Assembly (NCBI GenBank): GCA_030645915.1
Contig: JAUSNO010000020.1
Location: 44,301 to 108,300, forward strand
DNA from: Undibacterium sp.
GTDB taxonomy: Bacteria > Pseudomonadota > Gammaproteobacteria > Burkholderiales > Burkholderiaceae_D
Direction: 5' to 3'
DNA: 64,000 nucleotides
A program made the translations under genes and the position numbers. Below are positions 1-10,583 of the stretch, piece after piece. The notes below the pieces were generated by a model. That model did not search any database, had not been told where the DNA came from, and saw only the letters and a program-made list of their open reading frames with translations. How positions within the stretch are numbered: the first letter of the stretch is position 1; each line of letters starts with the position of its first letter.

Positions 1-127
1 ACAATTCCTGAATGACCGCATTACTATTTCGAACGCCATAAATACCCATGGCACCACCAATAGTCAACATGATTCCCATGACTGCCATCGTCGCAATTAA
101 GCGCAATTTAATTGTTAAATTCAACAT
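1..127 (-). CDS. methyl-accepting chemotaxis protein, N-terminal fragment (truncated by window edge)
   Basis: Reverse strand from 127 reads MLNLTIKLRLIATMAVMGIMLTIGGAMGIYGVRNSNAVIQEL, typical of an MCP first TM helix; open to the window edge. Confidence 0.7.
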   Translation of the reverse strand, partial: MLNLTIKLRLIATMAVMGIMLTIGGAMGIYGVRNSNAVIQEL

Positions 128-294
128 ATTATTTCCTATTTTCTTTTAAGACTTATTGAGAAAAGCTTTGTAAGAGAATACCAAAAAACGAGTCGTTAAA
201 AGTTGATTATGAACAATATTAGCTATGCTAAATACCAAAACCAGTATAAATAAATTTATAGATATTTAGTTAAAAACATTTATAGCAGACAAAA

Positions 295-324
295 AAAATC
301 CCCGACACGTCGGGGATTTTTATT
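295..324 (-). terminator. Rho-independent terminator downstream of cold shock gene
   Basis: ATCCCCGAC-ac-GTCGGGGAT stem flanked by A/T tracts. Confidence 0.85.
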
Positions 325-359
325 TGAGCAACTTTAACAAGTTACATCTGTGGAATCTA

Positions 360-563
360 TTAGATACCTTGGATGTTAGAAGCTTGCTTGCCTTTAGGGC
401 CAGTTGTCACGTCGAAAGAAACACGTTGGTTTTCTTTCAAAGATTTGAAACCTGCGGATACGATCGCGGAGAAATGAGCGAACAAATCTTCGCCGCCTTC
501 GTCAGGAGTAATGAAACCAAAACCTTTAGAATCATTGAACCATTTAACAATACCTGTTGCCAT
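360..563 (-). CDS. cspA: cold shock protein, CspA family
   Basis: 67 aa [34 protein letters not shown], canonical RNP1/RNP2 motifs. Confidence 0.95.
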   Translation of the reverse strand: MATGIVKWFNDSKGFGFITPDEGGEDLFAHFSAIVSAGFKSLKENQRVSFDVTTGPKGKQASNIQGI

Positions 564-902
564 TACAATTTCCTATTATTCAGTTAATGTGGGCATGTGC
601 CCGATAGATCGTTTCAACCAAGCAAGAAATGACAGACTGATACTGCACTACCACCTAGAATCTCAACGACATGCGATTATACGCACAAATTCCCAGCAAA
701 GTAAAATTTAAATTAAAACTAACTTATTTCTCCATCATTTTCGTCGTTATCGCCAATTCTGAATTTGGCTCACACGATGAATGCAAATGGCTTTACAGTA
801 TAAAAAATATTTACCATGTTGATAATTGATTCGCATCAATATCCGCACCCACAAAATCCGGGTACAGTCATCATGCAATTCTAGTTTTCTGAGGAGAGTA
901 TT

Positions 903-2303
903 TTGATCAAATTACACTTTCTGGGCGCGTCTGGCACCGTCACCGGGTCGCGTTACCTGATAGAAACTGAAAGCCTGCGAATAATGGTTGATTGCGGCTT
1001 ATTCCAGGGATACAAACAACTACGACTGAGGAACTGGGAAAATCCTCCCTTCAATCCGAAGAGCATAGACGCTATTTTACTCACCCACGCGCACCTAGAT
1101 CATTCAGGATTTTTACCATTAATGGTAAAAAAAGGATTTCGCGGGAAAATTTACTGCACAGAAGCAACCCTTGAATTATGCAAATTATTACTGCGCGACT
1201 CAGCCCGACTGCAGGAAGAGGAAGCAGGTTATCTGAACCGGCACCACCTATCCAAGCATCCCGAAGCACTTCCGCTCTATGATAGTGACGATGTCAATCA
1301 AACTCTAAAACAATTCGTCAAAATTCAAGATCATCACAACGTCAAATTTGGTGAGAACGTCAGCGCTAAATGGATACCAAACGGCCACATATTAGGTTCA
1401 TGCAGTATTGCGTGCGACATCGAAGGAACTCACTTTTTATTCTCTGGTGATTTGGGCAGGCCCAAAGATGTCATCATGAAAAAACCGGAAATTCCTGATA
1501 GACCGGACTATCTGATTGTTGAATCTACCTATGGAAATCGTGAGCATGAGAAAACAAATCCAGCAGAACAGTTAAAGACAATCATTAACGCAACGATCCA
1601 TCGCGGCGGCTCGCTGCTCATCCCCTCTTTTGCGGTAGGGCGGGCGCAAACTTTGCTCTATTTGTTATACCAATTACGAAAAAGTAAGCAGATCCCGGAT
1701 TTTCCGATTTATCTTGATAGCCCGATGTCGGAAAGTGCAACGACTATTTATCATCGTTTTGAAGAAGATCTGAGACTTGATCCGGATGATGTTGATGGAA
1801 TGATCGGCATGACAAAATGCGTAAAAACTCCCGAGGAATCCAAAAAATTGAATTCAGAGAGATGGCCAAAAATCATTATTTCTGCCAGCGGTATGGCAAC
1901 AGGAGGTCGGGTATTACATCACATGAAGAATATGGCGCCGGATGACAAGAACGCGATTCTTTTCTGCGGTCATCAAGCTGGCGGAACGCGCGGCGAATCG
2001 TTGGTCAATGGTGCGCAGACGGTTCGAATTCACGGACAGGACATAAGGGTACGTGCCAAAATCATAAAAATTGATGGCCTGTCAGCGCATGCGGATGGAA
2101 ATGAAATCATAGCTTGGCTAAGCCACTTCAAACTGGCACCAATTCGTACTTTTATTACCCATGGAGAACCAGCCTCAGCAGATGGGTTGCGAATAAAAAT
2201 TGAAAGAGAACTCAACTGGTCATGCGAAGTCCCTGAACACCTTAGTTGTTATCACATCGAAGGACAGCAAGTGCGCCGCGCGCAGGCTCATTTAAAGAAA
2301 TAA
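903..2303 (+). CDS. MBL-fold / beta-CASP metallohydrolase (RNA-processing exonuclease type)
   Basis: 466 aa; HAHLDHSG metal motif, SGDLGR, SASGMATGGRVLHH beta-CASP motifs. Confidence 0.9.
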   Translation: MIKLHFLGASGTVTGSRYLIETESLRIMVDCGLFQGYKQLRLRNWENPPFNPKSIDAILLTHAHLDHSGFLPLMVKKGFRGKIYCTEATLELCKLLLRDSARLQEEEAGYLNRHHLSKHPEALPLYDSDDVNQTLKQFVKIQDHHNVKFGENVSAKWIPNGHILGSCSIACDIEGTHFLFSGDLGRPKDVIMKKPEIPDRPDYLIVESTYGNREHEKTNPAEQLKTIINATIHRGGSLLIPSFAVGRAQTLLYLLYQLRKSKQIPDFPIYLDSPMSESATTIYHRFEEDLRLDPDDVDGMIGMTKCVKTPEESKKLNSERWPKIIISASGMATGGRVLHHMKNMAPDDKNAILFCGHQAGGTRGESLVNGAQTVRIHGQDIRVRAKIIKIDGLSAHADGNEIIAWLSHFKLAPIRTFITHGEPASADGLRIKIERELNWSCEVPEHLSCYHIEGQQVRRAQAHLKK

Positions 2304-2400
2304 GGCACATCAGAGAAGCTGAATATAAAATTTCGGATGAGATACCCTTTGTCATTAATTCCCTCTACACTGATGGCTCGGGAATTAATGACTGTAAAAA

Positions 2401-2838
2401 ATGAAATTTAGCCATCTGTCTAACGTAACAAAAAATATCCCTTGCCAATTATTAGTCATAGGGATGTCAATGATGACACTGTTCACCAGTGCATCTCATG
2501 CCGCACCTTTACTTAAATGTTCAGTCAGTTATGCAGGCAGTACACAGATTATTGAGACGAGCATAACAAGCAAACCGTATGATGTCGCATCAGTCGATAT
2601 TGGCGAGCGTTTTCGCTTTAAAGCGATAATGGTCGGCGTTGGCAATCAGATTGACTACATCAAGCTTTATGCGTATTTTCAAACGCGCCAAAACGATATT
2701 CCCATTCATCAGGCTACCTATTTACCGCCGTTCACTTCATCAAACGCGCCACTTAAGCTAACACCATTCAATCATCTCTATGCTGGCGAGGTGGAGCGCG
2801 AATTACAATATCAATGCACCCTGCAAGGAACAGCGTAA
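2401..2838 (+). CDS. secreted hypothetical protein
   Basis: 145 aa with N-terminal signal-like segment; stop overlaps the next start (TAATG). Confidence 0.6.
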   Translation: MKFSHLSNVTKNIPCQLLVIGMSMMTLFTSASHAAPLLKCSVSYAGSTQIIETSITSKPYDVASVDIGERFRFKAIMVGVGNQIDYIKLYAYFQTRQNDIPIHQATYLPPFTSSNAPLKLTPFNHLYAGEVERELQYQCTLQGTA

Positions 2839-3833
2839 TGAAGAAAATACTCTATTGCCTTTGCGTCAGCATTTTTTTATTATCAGAATTGGCAAACGCA
2901 GCTGAACAAGATGACAAAACGGTCAGTATTTTATTTGCAGGCGACATTGTGCTCGATGGCAAGCCCGGCAAAGAAGTGGAACAAGGCAAAGACCCCTTCA
3001 GCGCTTTTTCTGCAATATTTGCCCAAGCTGACATTCGCATTGCCAACCTTGAATGTGTGGTCGCCACAACGGGAGATGCTGCCGAGAAAAATTTTACGTT
3101 CCGCGCCCATCCTCGTACTCTCAAGATATTAAATCGCCATTTCGATGCAGTCACTATAGCAAATAATCATTCTGGTGATTTTGGGCGCAATGCGTTTAAG
3201 GAGATGCTGGGATTATTGGATCAACATAAGCTGGGGCGATTTGGTGGCGGCCACAACTTGAAAGAGGCGCATACGCCATTGATCATTGAACGCAAAGGAT
3301 TGCGTATTGCCCTACTTGGTTACGATGAATTTATGCCGCGTAGCTTTGAGGCAGACTTCGACGCTGCAGGTGTTGCATGGAGCGAAGATGAACAAGTGGT
3401 GAGCGATATTAAATTTGCCCGACTACATTACAAAGCTGATCTGGTTATTCCTTTCATGCACTGGGGATGGGAAAATGAATTAACTGCAGGCAACAGGCAG
3501 CGTCAACTTGCCCGTACGATGATTGATGCCGGTGCTGACGCGGTCATAGGTACACACCCACATGTGGTGCAAGATGTAGAGCAATATCAAGGCAAGCCAA
3601 TTATTTACAGCATTGGAAATTTTATGATGGATGCGTTGGACAATGATGCACAAACCAAGGGCTGGGTTCTGCGCCTGAAATTGAATCGTCAAGGTGTGCA
3701 GTCGTGGGAAACACGGCTGGCCCAAATTAATTCGGAAGGAATTCCTAGCCCTGTTCCTGAAGCAAAAACACCTTGCTGGGATAAGAAAATGGATAAGGTC
3801 AGTCTGTGTAAAAATCAGCTAAATTGGCACTAA
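2838..3833 (+). CDS. CapA family protein (poly-gamma-glutamate synthesis CapA-like metallophosphatase fold)
   Basis: SILFAGDIVLDG, NLECVV, ANNHSGDFG, GTHPHVVQ, YSIGNF motifs; signal peptide; start moved to ATG 2838. Confidence 0.85.
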   Translation: MKKILYCLCVSIFLLSELANAAEQDDKTVSILFAGDIVLDGKPGKEVEQGKDPFSAFSAIFAQADIRIANLECVVATTGDAAEKNFTFRAHPRTLKILNRHFDAVTIANNHSGDFGRNAFKEMLGLLDQHKLGRFGGGHNLKEAHTPLIIERKGLRIALLGYDEFMPRSFEADFDAAGVAWSEDEQVVSDIKFARLHYKADLVIPFMHWGWENELTAGNRQRQLARTMIDAGADAVIGTHPHVVQDVEQYQGKPIIYSIGNFMMDALDNDAQTKGWVLRLKLNRQGVQSWETRLAQINSEGIPSPVPEAKTPCWDKKMDKVSLCKNQLNWH

Positions 3834-3904
3834 GGACTCGTTAGGGAATAACCTGAGTTTTCTATTTCTTGACAAGCTCTAACTGAGTGATCGACTTTCT
3901 TCAA

Positions 3905-4231
3905 TTATTTTTTTGCATGCGTTACGGCTAAAACCAAATCAGTCAATGCGACTGCAACACAGGGCAAAATCAGGCCACTTTCTTTTTCTTCCTGACTCAG
4001 GCCAGGCCACGTTATCCGGTAAGCGACCTGCCCGCTGACCAGCGTGCACATGCACGTACGGCAAGTGCCGTTACGGCATGAATTTGGTAATGCGATTCCG
4101 TTCGCCAATGCGGCCTCCAGAACGCTGAGGTGCGGCGATGCGTAAAATTGCCATCCCTCACGCTGCAACTCAATCGTAAAGTCTTGATGTTTTTGTTCAC
4201 TGTTCATCAGGAAATTGCCTAAACAAAACAC
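3905..4231 (-). CDS. 2Fe-2S ferredoxin-type protein
   Basis: CRNGTCRTCMC cluster plus downstream C (LPCVA); likely start at MNSEQKHQ. Confidence 0.85.
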   Translation of the reverse strand: MFCLGNFLMNSEQKHQDFTIELQREGWQFYASPHLSVLEAALANGIALPNSCRNGTCRTCMCTLVSGQVAYRITWPGLSQEEKESGLILPCVAVALTDLVLAVTHAKK

Positions 4232-4407
4232 ACTTTAAAATCATCAAACATCCCACATCGACGCTTAAATCGACGATGTAGCGTCTTCGATCAAAAATAC
4301 GTTTGCAAATTGAATCAAATACCCATTGATGTTAAAACAGATACCTTGTCTTTAGTGATTATTATGACTATATTTGAATTCCGACATTAACTTTCAGGAG
4401 CTTAGAA

Positions 4408-4746
4408 ATGGTCGCAGCTGAATTACTAAGACAACAATCCAAACGTCAAGAATATGCAGAACGAAGAAACAGAAATGTTTCATTTTTCACATTAAAACAA
4501 CTGGCTCCTTGGGAAGTCGTGGATGGCGAGATGCTGGAAGAAGGATATGCGTCCGAAGATGCCATGCCATCAGGAAAAATGCGGGAAGTTTGTCCTTATT
4601 GCACCAATACTCCACTCGCATTGATTTTGCGTCATAAGCACGTAAAACGTGCGCACTTATTTTGTCAAAACTGTACCAGGTGTTTTGATGCCCTCTTTCC
4701 GGATGGGACTTCAGCATTAGCGATTGGTGCAGTAATGCTGCCCTAA
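4408..4746 (+). CDS. small CxxC zinc-ribbon-like hypothetical protein
   Basis: 112 aa with CPYC...CQNCTRC. Confidence 0.6.
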   Translation: MVAAELLRQQSKRQEYAERRNRNVSFFTLKQLAPWEVVDGEMLEEGYASEDAMPSGKMREVCPYCTNTPLALILRHKHVKRAHLFCQNCTRCFDALFPDGTSALAIGAVMLP

Positions 4747-4760
4747 TTTAATGTGACGTG

Positions 4761-4798
4761 ATGCGCCTCCCAAGACATTTCCATGTCTGGAGGCGCAT
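4761..4798. terminator. bidirectional hairpin between convergent genes
   Basis: ATGCGCCTCC-ca-AGACAT-ttcc-ATGTCT-g-GAGGCGCAT near-perfect inverted repeat between the + gene ending 4746 and the - gene ending 4830; no strong T-tract. Confidence 0.5.
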
Positions 4799-4829
4799 AG
4801 ATGTTATTGCTCTATTTCAACATTTTGCA

Positions 4830-5138
4830 TCAAACCACATTTTGTAAACGCATCGCCACGCCCATGTCACCGGAGACCTTAAGTTTCCCGGCCATAAAAC
4901 CACTTACCGCATTTAACTCGCCGGATAACATTGCGCTCAAGTCCTCTAGGACAAGTGCCACAGTACAGATCGCATCCAAGTTCTCATTGCTGACGATATG
5001 CGGTGTAGTCAGCGCATCCACATACACTACTCCATCATCACCACAATCAAATTTTAGTGTCGCGTTTAAGCTGCTCTCTTCGCCTAATTTTGTTCGAATC
5101 GCGACAGTACATTCTTGTAGATTCACATTATTCTCCAA
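4830..5138 (-). CDS. SCP2 sterol-binding domain-like small protein
   Basis: 102 aa, ends in LSGELNAVSGFMAGKLKVSGDMGVAMRLQ pattern typical of SCP2. Confidence 0.6.
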   Translation of the reverse strand: MENNVNLQECTVAIRTKLGEESSLNATLKFDCGDDGVVYVDALTTPHIVSNENLDAICTVALVLEDLSAMLSGELNAVSGFMAGKLKVSGDMGVAMRLQNVV

Positions 5139-5179
5139 AAAAATTAATCATATTAACGACAGTCTTGCGCCATCAATTT

Positions 5180-5845
5180 TTATTTCAACACACAGGTAAG
5201 CATCCAGAAATAATCATTTCTAAATATTCTGATATCTCTTGCCGCGAGACCGATTCTTTTCCTCAAGAAACTATCTGTCGGAAAATTCTTGACTATCTCA
5301 ACACGGCTACCATCTTCCTGCATTCTCAACTGATAAGTATTACCCTCCAGATCAGTACGCGCCACCGTTGTACTGCTGCCTTCCACATAATTATTATCCA
5401 TCAACACCAAAACACTGCCCTTGCCCGCGACCTTCGCAAATTGCGCCAGCACGTCAGCTTGTTCTTCACGTTTAATATGCGACCATAAAAATCCGGCGAA
5501 GCATGCCGAATATTGTCCTGCCGTTGCCGATGGCATTGCAAAAGTATCTGCCAAGGAAAACTGCACGCGTCCGGGTGGATACGTCTTACTCTGCGCGATA
5601 TCAAGCATCGCCTGATTGATGTCAGTAGCATGTACAGAAGCAGCCACAGGTGCATATCGTTCAGTCCAATAACCGGTACCACAAGCGACTTCTACAACGC
5701 GATGATCTTTTAATACGGCACAGACACGCTCCTGAAGTGATTTCAGATCAGCTTGTCGCTCTGGTTTTTGATAAATACTTTCGTAAGTTTTGGCACGTTG
5801 TGCGTAATATTTACTCATCGCTTCATGCATCATTTTTTCCTTCAA
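5180..5845 (-). CDS. class I SAM-dependent methyltransferase
   Basis: VVEVACGTGYWTERYAP motif I. Confidence 0.85.
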   Translation of the reverse strand: MKEKMMHEAMSKYYAQRAKTYESIYQKPERQADLKSLQERVCAVLKDHRVVEVACGTGYWTERYAPVAASVHATDINQAMLDIAQSKTYPPGRVQFSLADTFAMPSATAGQYSACFAGFLWSHIKREEQADVLAQFAKVAGKGSVLVLMDNNYVEGSSTTVARTDLEGNTYQLRMQEDGSRVEIVKNFPTDSFLRKRIGLAARDIRIFRNDYFWMLTCVLK

Positions 5846-5907
5846 CTTTTATCAACTTTTAAGCGGAGTTCAACGACCCCGGCATTATCCAATAGGTTAC
5901 AAATTTC

Positions 5908-6849
5908 TCACAAATCGTAGGTATCTTTACCACCCTGCATCACCTGATCAATCAGCTTACGGTTCAGTGTCGGTGTAAGCAATTCGATGAAAGTGTAAAT
6001 ATAACTGCGCAAATAAGCGCCCTGCCTGACGGCAACACGAGACACATTCATCCCGAACAAATGTCCTACTGAAATGGATCTTAAATTTAAATCCCGATCT
6101 GCGTCGAAAGCCATTCCGGCAATAATACCGACACCCATACCAAGTTCAACATAGGTTTTTATGACATCTGCATCAATTGCTTCCAACAATACATCTGGCT
6201 TCAAATGGCGAATTTCAAACGCATGATCAATCTTGCTACGTCCGGCAAAAGCAGCATCGTATGTAATCAACGGGTAATGGGCAATTTCTTCCAAAGTAAT
6301 CGATTTGGACTTTAATAAAGGATGATCTACCGGCACCACCACCACATGCTCCCACTGATAGCATGGGAGAGAAACCAACCCATCCATTCCTGCAATAGCC
6401 TCGGTGGCAATTGCCAGATCTGCCTGATCGCGCATGACCATTTCAGCAATTTGTTTTGGATTTCCTTGCAGCAACGACAATCTTACCTTGGGATATTTTT
6501 GCATGAATGCCTGGACTACTTTCGGCAAAATATATCTGGCCTGGGTGTGAGTCGTAGCAATCGTAAAACTTCCGCTATCCTGTGCTGCGAATTCTTTACC
6601 GATGCGTTTTAAACCATCGATTTCCTGCATGATAAGTTCTACCGACTTCAAGACGGCGCGCCCTGGTTCGGTCAATCCCCGGATGCGTTTGCCGTGTCGG
6701 GCAAAAATATCGACACCCAATTCTTCTTCAAATTCGATAATCGCCTTGGAAACGCCAGGCTGTGAGGTGAATAGCGCCTTGGCGGCCTCTGTCAGGTTGA
6801 AATTCTGCCTGACTGCTTCGCGAACAAAGCGCAATTGGTGTAGATTCAT
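5908..6849 (-). CDS. cysB: LysR-type regulator, CysB family
   Basis: MNLHQLRFVREAVRQNFNLTEAAKALFTSQPGVSKAIIEFEEELGVDIFARHGKRI, CysB-like N-terminus. Confidence 0.85.
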   Translation of the reverse strand: MNLHQLRFVREAVRQNFNLTEAAKALFTSQPGVSKAIIEFEEELGVDIFARHGKRIRGLTEPGRAVLKSVELIMQEIDGLKRIGKEFAAQDSGSFTIATTHTQARYILPKVVQAFMQKYPKVRLSLLQGNPKQIAEMVMRDQADLAIATEAIAGMDGLVSLPCYQWEHVVVVPVDHPLLKSKSITLEEIAHYPLITYDAAFAGRSKIDHAFEIRHLKPDVLLEAIDADVIKTYVELGMGVGIIAGMAFDADRDLNLRSISVGHLFGMNVSRVAVRQGAYLRSYIYTFIELLTPTLNRKLIDQVMQGGKDTYDL

Positions 6850-7052
6850 GAATGAGCTCTAAAAGTGCTTAAATGTGGCATCAAAAAACTGATCGTCTTA
6901 TGCTTTTCTGCGGATTATCCGGTGCATGCTTATGCTTTTATGTCCCCACAGAAGGCATTTGATATGCATTCAGTAGTATATAGAGCCTCAGAGAAGATTT
7001 CCACGCTTACAATGGCGTTTGCCTTGAACACCCTTCGATTTGCCTATTAAAT

Positions 7053-9305
7053 ATGCGTATACCGACCATTTTTTTACTTTCCCTCGTTTTTCTCCTTTCC
7101 GGAACTGCCGCAGCCGAAAGATTGGCGGTCAATGCTGAAGATACCAATCCACCAAAAATTTGTTTGGTACTTTCGGGAGGAGGAGCCCGTGGTTTCGCAC
7201 ATATTGGTGTATTAAAAGAACTTGAAGCAATGCACGTCCCTATTCATTGCATCGCGGGAACCAGTATGGGGGCGGTTGTGGGTGGACTCTACGCAGCAGG
7301 GCTATCTGCCAGCGAAATTGAACTACGTCTCAATAAATTGCAGTTAAACGATATCGCGCTTGATCGCGTAGAACGACGCCTATTGCCGCAAGCATTGAGA
7401 GAAGAAGACAATCGATATCCATTTGGTGCAACTCTTGGCCTCAGTGCAAGTGGAGTGCGCTTGCCAACCGGTGTAGTGCAGGCAACACAATTTTTAGAAT
7501 TGCTGCACAACTGGACCGCGCATTTGAAATCCGACATTAGCTTCGATAAATTGCCCATTCCATTTCGTGCAATTGCCACCAATCTTGAAAACGGCCAAAT
7601 GGTTGTTTTTGACAGAGGACCGTTACATGTCGCTATCCGTGCCAGTATGGCCGCCCCCGGCGTATTCGCCCCCGTCGAAATTGATGGCCGATTGTTAACC
7701 GATGGCGGTCTGGTGCGTAATCTGCCGGTTGATATTGCTCGCGATATGGGTGCGGACGTCATCATTGCGGTCAATATCGGAACGCCATTGCTGCCACGCG
7801 ATCAGCTCAGGTCTTTACTCAACGTGAGTCAGCAAATGGTCAATATTCTGACAGAACAAAATGTTGAACTGCAAAAGGCCGCATTACGCCCGAAAGACAT
7901 TCTGATTGAACCCGATCTGGGCAACATCAGTTTTATGGATTTCGAACGATCTGCAGAAGCGTCTGCAGTCGGTGAAAATGCCGCCATCGCGATGCGATAT
8001 CAACTGCAGACCTTAAGCTTATCTCCCGAGCGGTATGCAGCAGATCAGAAACGACAACCGCATACAGAACTACCTAGCATCAAAATCAGTTTTGTCGAGA
8101 TTAACTCTAACGGCATCATTCCAAAAAAAGAAATCAGTCGTCAGGTAGCGATCGACAATGGAAGCCAATACAGTGCGGAAGAAATCAATCGCAAGCTGGC
8201 CTTACTCAATATTTCTCGGGAATATGATGGAATAAGCCATGAGTTAATTCAACGCGATGGTGCATACGGTGTTCTTATCAATGCAAATGAACGCAAATGG
8301 GGGCCGCATTTTCTAAGATTCGGCTTAGCGCTATCAAGCGGATTTGAAGGCGCCGGGGGATATCGTTTGCAAGTCGGTCACCGCTATCCCTGGCTAACAG
8401 AGGGCGGACTGGAATGGCGCAACGATATCGAGTTTGGCAACAATTTGGGACTACATACAGAATTGCGCCAGCCACTGTTCGAACAAGACGGCATCTTTGC
8501 GGCGCCTTACGCAGACATAAAAAAAAGTACGCGTAATATTTATTTTGGAGACACCCGCATAGCTGAATATTCATTCAGGCGCGACAAAATTGGCTTGGAC
8601 CTAGGGATTCCGCTCGGTGACAGAAGCACAATGGGAGAGATCCGGATAGGATTAGGCGCCAATCAATATCGCGTTCGTCCCAAATTGGGAGGCATACTAA
8701 TCAGCAGTACAGAAGGAGAAATAAACACGGTTGAATTGCCACGAGCCGCGCTTCAACAAGTTGGCATAAAATCCTCCATCATTATTGACCAACTGAGTGA
8801 TGCAACATTTCCTAGATATGGTTACGAATTTGATAGCGAGCTTTTTTTCGGGATGAATAAATCAGGCGATAATTATAAGGAATTTGCGATCAATGGAACC
8901 TGGGCAGAGAGTATCAACAGCCACAGCATCAACCTCAAATTAGGAGGTGCCGGACTATTTCAATCCAGTAAGGAAGTGCGTGGAATTGGTCCCACATTAG
9001 GAGGTTTCCAACAATTATCTGCCTATCAACCGGATCAGTTTACAGGTAACTACATGCTTTATGGCAGTGCCACTTATTTGTATCGCGCACTTAAGTTTGA
9101 TCTGGCCGGCCAAAGTCTGTTTGTAGGTAGTTCGCTGGAAATCGGCAACGTCTGGAATAAAGGTCATGATATTTCATTTGGATCAACGCGCAAAAGCGCC
9201 AGTTTGTTTACCGGCTTCAATAGTTTTATGGGGCCTATCCATCTTGGCTTTGCCCTGGGACCATCTGGAGCGAGGAACATATTTTTCCAGCTAGGCCGAC
9301 AATAA
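7053..9305 (+). CDS. patatin-like phospholipase with C-terminal POTRA/Omp85-type barrel (type Vd secretion, PlpD-like)
   Basis: GGGARGFAHIGVL, GTSMGAVVGG, DGG motif; signal peptide; C-terminal barrel ending FFQLGRQ. Confidence 0.9.
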   Translation: MRIPTIFLLSLVFLLSGTAAAERLAVNAEDTNPPKICLVLSGGGARGFAHIGVLKELEAMHVPIHCIAGTSMGAVVGGLYAAGLSASEIELRLNKLQLNDIALDRVERRLLPQALREEDNRYPFGATLGLSASGVRLPTGVVQATQFLELLHNWTAHLKSDISFDKLPIPFRAIATNLENGQMVVFDRGPLHVAIRASMAAPGVFAPVEIDGRLLTDGGLVRNLPVDIARDMGADVIIAVNIGTPLLPRDQLRSLLNVSQQMVNILTEQNVELQKAALRPKDILIEPDLGNISFMDFERSAEASAVGENAAIAMRYQLQTLSLSPERYAADQKRQPHTELPSIKISFVEINSNGIIPKKEISRQVAIDNGSQYSAEEINRKLALLNISREYDGISHELIQRDGAYGVLINANERKWGPHFLRFGLALSSGFEGAGGYRLQVGHRYPWLTEGGLEWRNDIEFGNNLGLHTELRQPLFEQDGIFAAPYADIKKSTRNIYFGDTRIAEYSFRRDKIGLDLGIPLGDRSTMGEIRIGLGANQYRVRPKLGGILISSTEGEINTVELPRAALQQVGIKSSIIIDQLSDATFPRYGYEFDSELFFGMNKSGDNYKEFAINGTWAESINSHSINLKLGGAGLFQSSKEVRGIGPTLGGFQQLSAYQPDQFTGNYMLYGSATYLYRALKFDLAGQSLFVGSSLEIGNVWNKGHDISFGSTRKSASLFTGFNSFMGPIHLGFALGPSGARNIFFQLGRQ

Positions 9306-9403
9306 AATTGGCGTCTTCCATAGACGGAAAATTCAAGCGGTGAGTGGGACTCTTACTTCAATTCCCACCCCGGGATGACGAAACGACACAAATAGCCTGC
9401 GCA

Positions 9404-10393
9404 TTAATTGTGGTGATACTCCACCACGCTTTGGTCGATTGCGCCAAAAATAGATTTCCCATTTTTATCCAGCATTTCAATCCTGATGCTGTCGCCAAAT
9501 TTCATGAAGGGCGTAGTTGGCGCGCCATCTGCGATCATTTCCAGTGCACGTTTCTCTGCGATACAGCTAAAACCTTTTTTTGCATCCTTGTTAGAAACGG
9601 TGCCTGATCCAATGATAGTGCCGGCGCGTGCATGACGTGTCTTGCACAAATGCGTGATCAGTTGCGGGAAAGAAAAAACCATATCCACACCTGCATTTGG
9701 CTGGCCGACCAAAACATTGTTCCAGGTCGAGCGCAAGGGCAAATGTACTTTGCCGTCTTTCCAGGCGTCGCCAAGTTCATCCGGTGTAACAGCAACGGGT
9801 GAAAAACTGGACGCCGGTTTCGACTGAAAAAATCCAAATCCTTTCGCCAGTTCTGCCGGAATCAGATTGCGCAATGAGACATCATTCACCAGCATCAATA
9901 ATCGAATATATTGCGCAGCGTGCTGCACCTTCACGCCCATAGGCACGTCGCCTGTGACCACCGCCACTTCGCTCTCAAAATCGATGCCCCACTCTTCTGA
10001 CTCCAGCGCTACATCATCCATAGGGCCAATGAAATCATCGCTGCCGCCCTGGTACATAAGCGGGTCATGCCAGAAGCTGTCCGGCATATCCGCGTTGCGC
10101 GCCTTGCGCACCAACTCTACATGATTGACATAGGATGAAGCGTCAGCCCATTGAAACGCACGCGGCAACGGCGCCATGCATTTTTTCGGATCAAACTCAA
10201 AACTGCTGGAAGCTTTACCCGCATTCAGTTGTTCATACAATGAAATGAGTTGGGGCGAAATAAAATTCCAGTCATCTAAAGCGGATTGCAGCGTCGGGGC
10301 AATCCAGTCGGCAATCTGCGCTGTTTTCAAATCACTTGAAACGACAAGTAGTTGGCCGTCGCGAGATCCATCGTTGAGTGTGGCTAGTTTCAT
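9404..10393 (-). CDS. fumarylacetoacetate hydrolase family protein
   Basis: DFESEVAVVTGDV, GTIIGSGTVSN, GDSIRIEM motifs. Confidence 0.9.
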   Translation of the reverse strand: MKLATLNDGSRDGQLLVVSSDLKTAQIADWIAPTLQSALDDWNFISPQLISLYEQLNAGKASSSFEFDPKKCMAPLPRAFQWADASSYVNHVELVRKARNADMPDSFWHDPLMYQGGSDDFIGPMDDVALESEEWGIDFESEVAVVTGDVPMGVKVQHAAQYIRLLMLVNDVSLRNLIPAELAKGFGFFQSKPASSFSPVAVTPDELGDAWKDGKVHLPLRSTWNNVLVGQPNAGVDMVFSFPQLITHLCKTRHARAGTIIGSGTVSNKDAKKGFSCIAEKRALEMIADGAPTTPFMKFGDSIRIEMLDKNGKSIFGAIDQSVVEYHHN

Positions 10394-10583
10394 AGGGAAT
10401 ATTTGGTCGGCGGTGAGAAGTCAAAAATATGTCAGCGTATAACAACAAACGAGACGATTTTACACTATGACAAACCAACTTCTACCTGACGCTATCATCG
10501 ATAAAAATAAAGTGTGTATGATCGTTCAGACTAAACCAATAAAAAATATTGCATCATTTTCATCAATGATAAGGGAGACCAAA

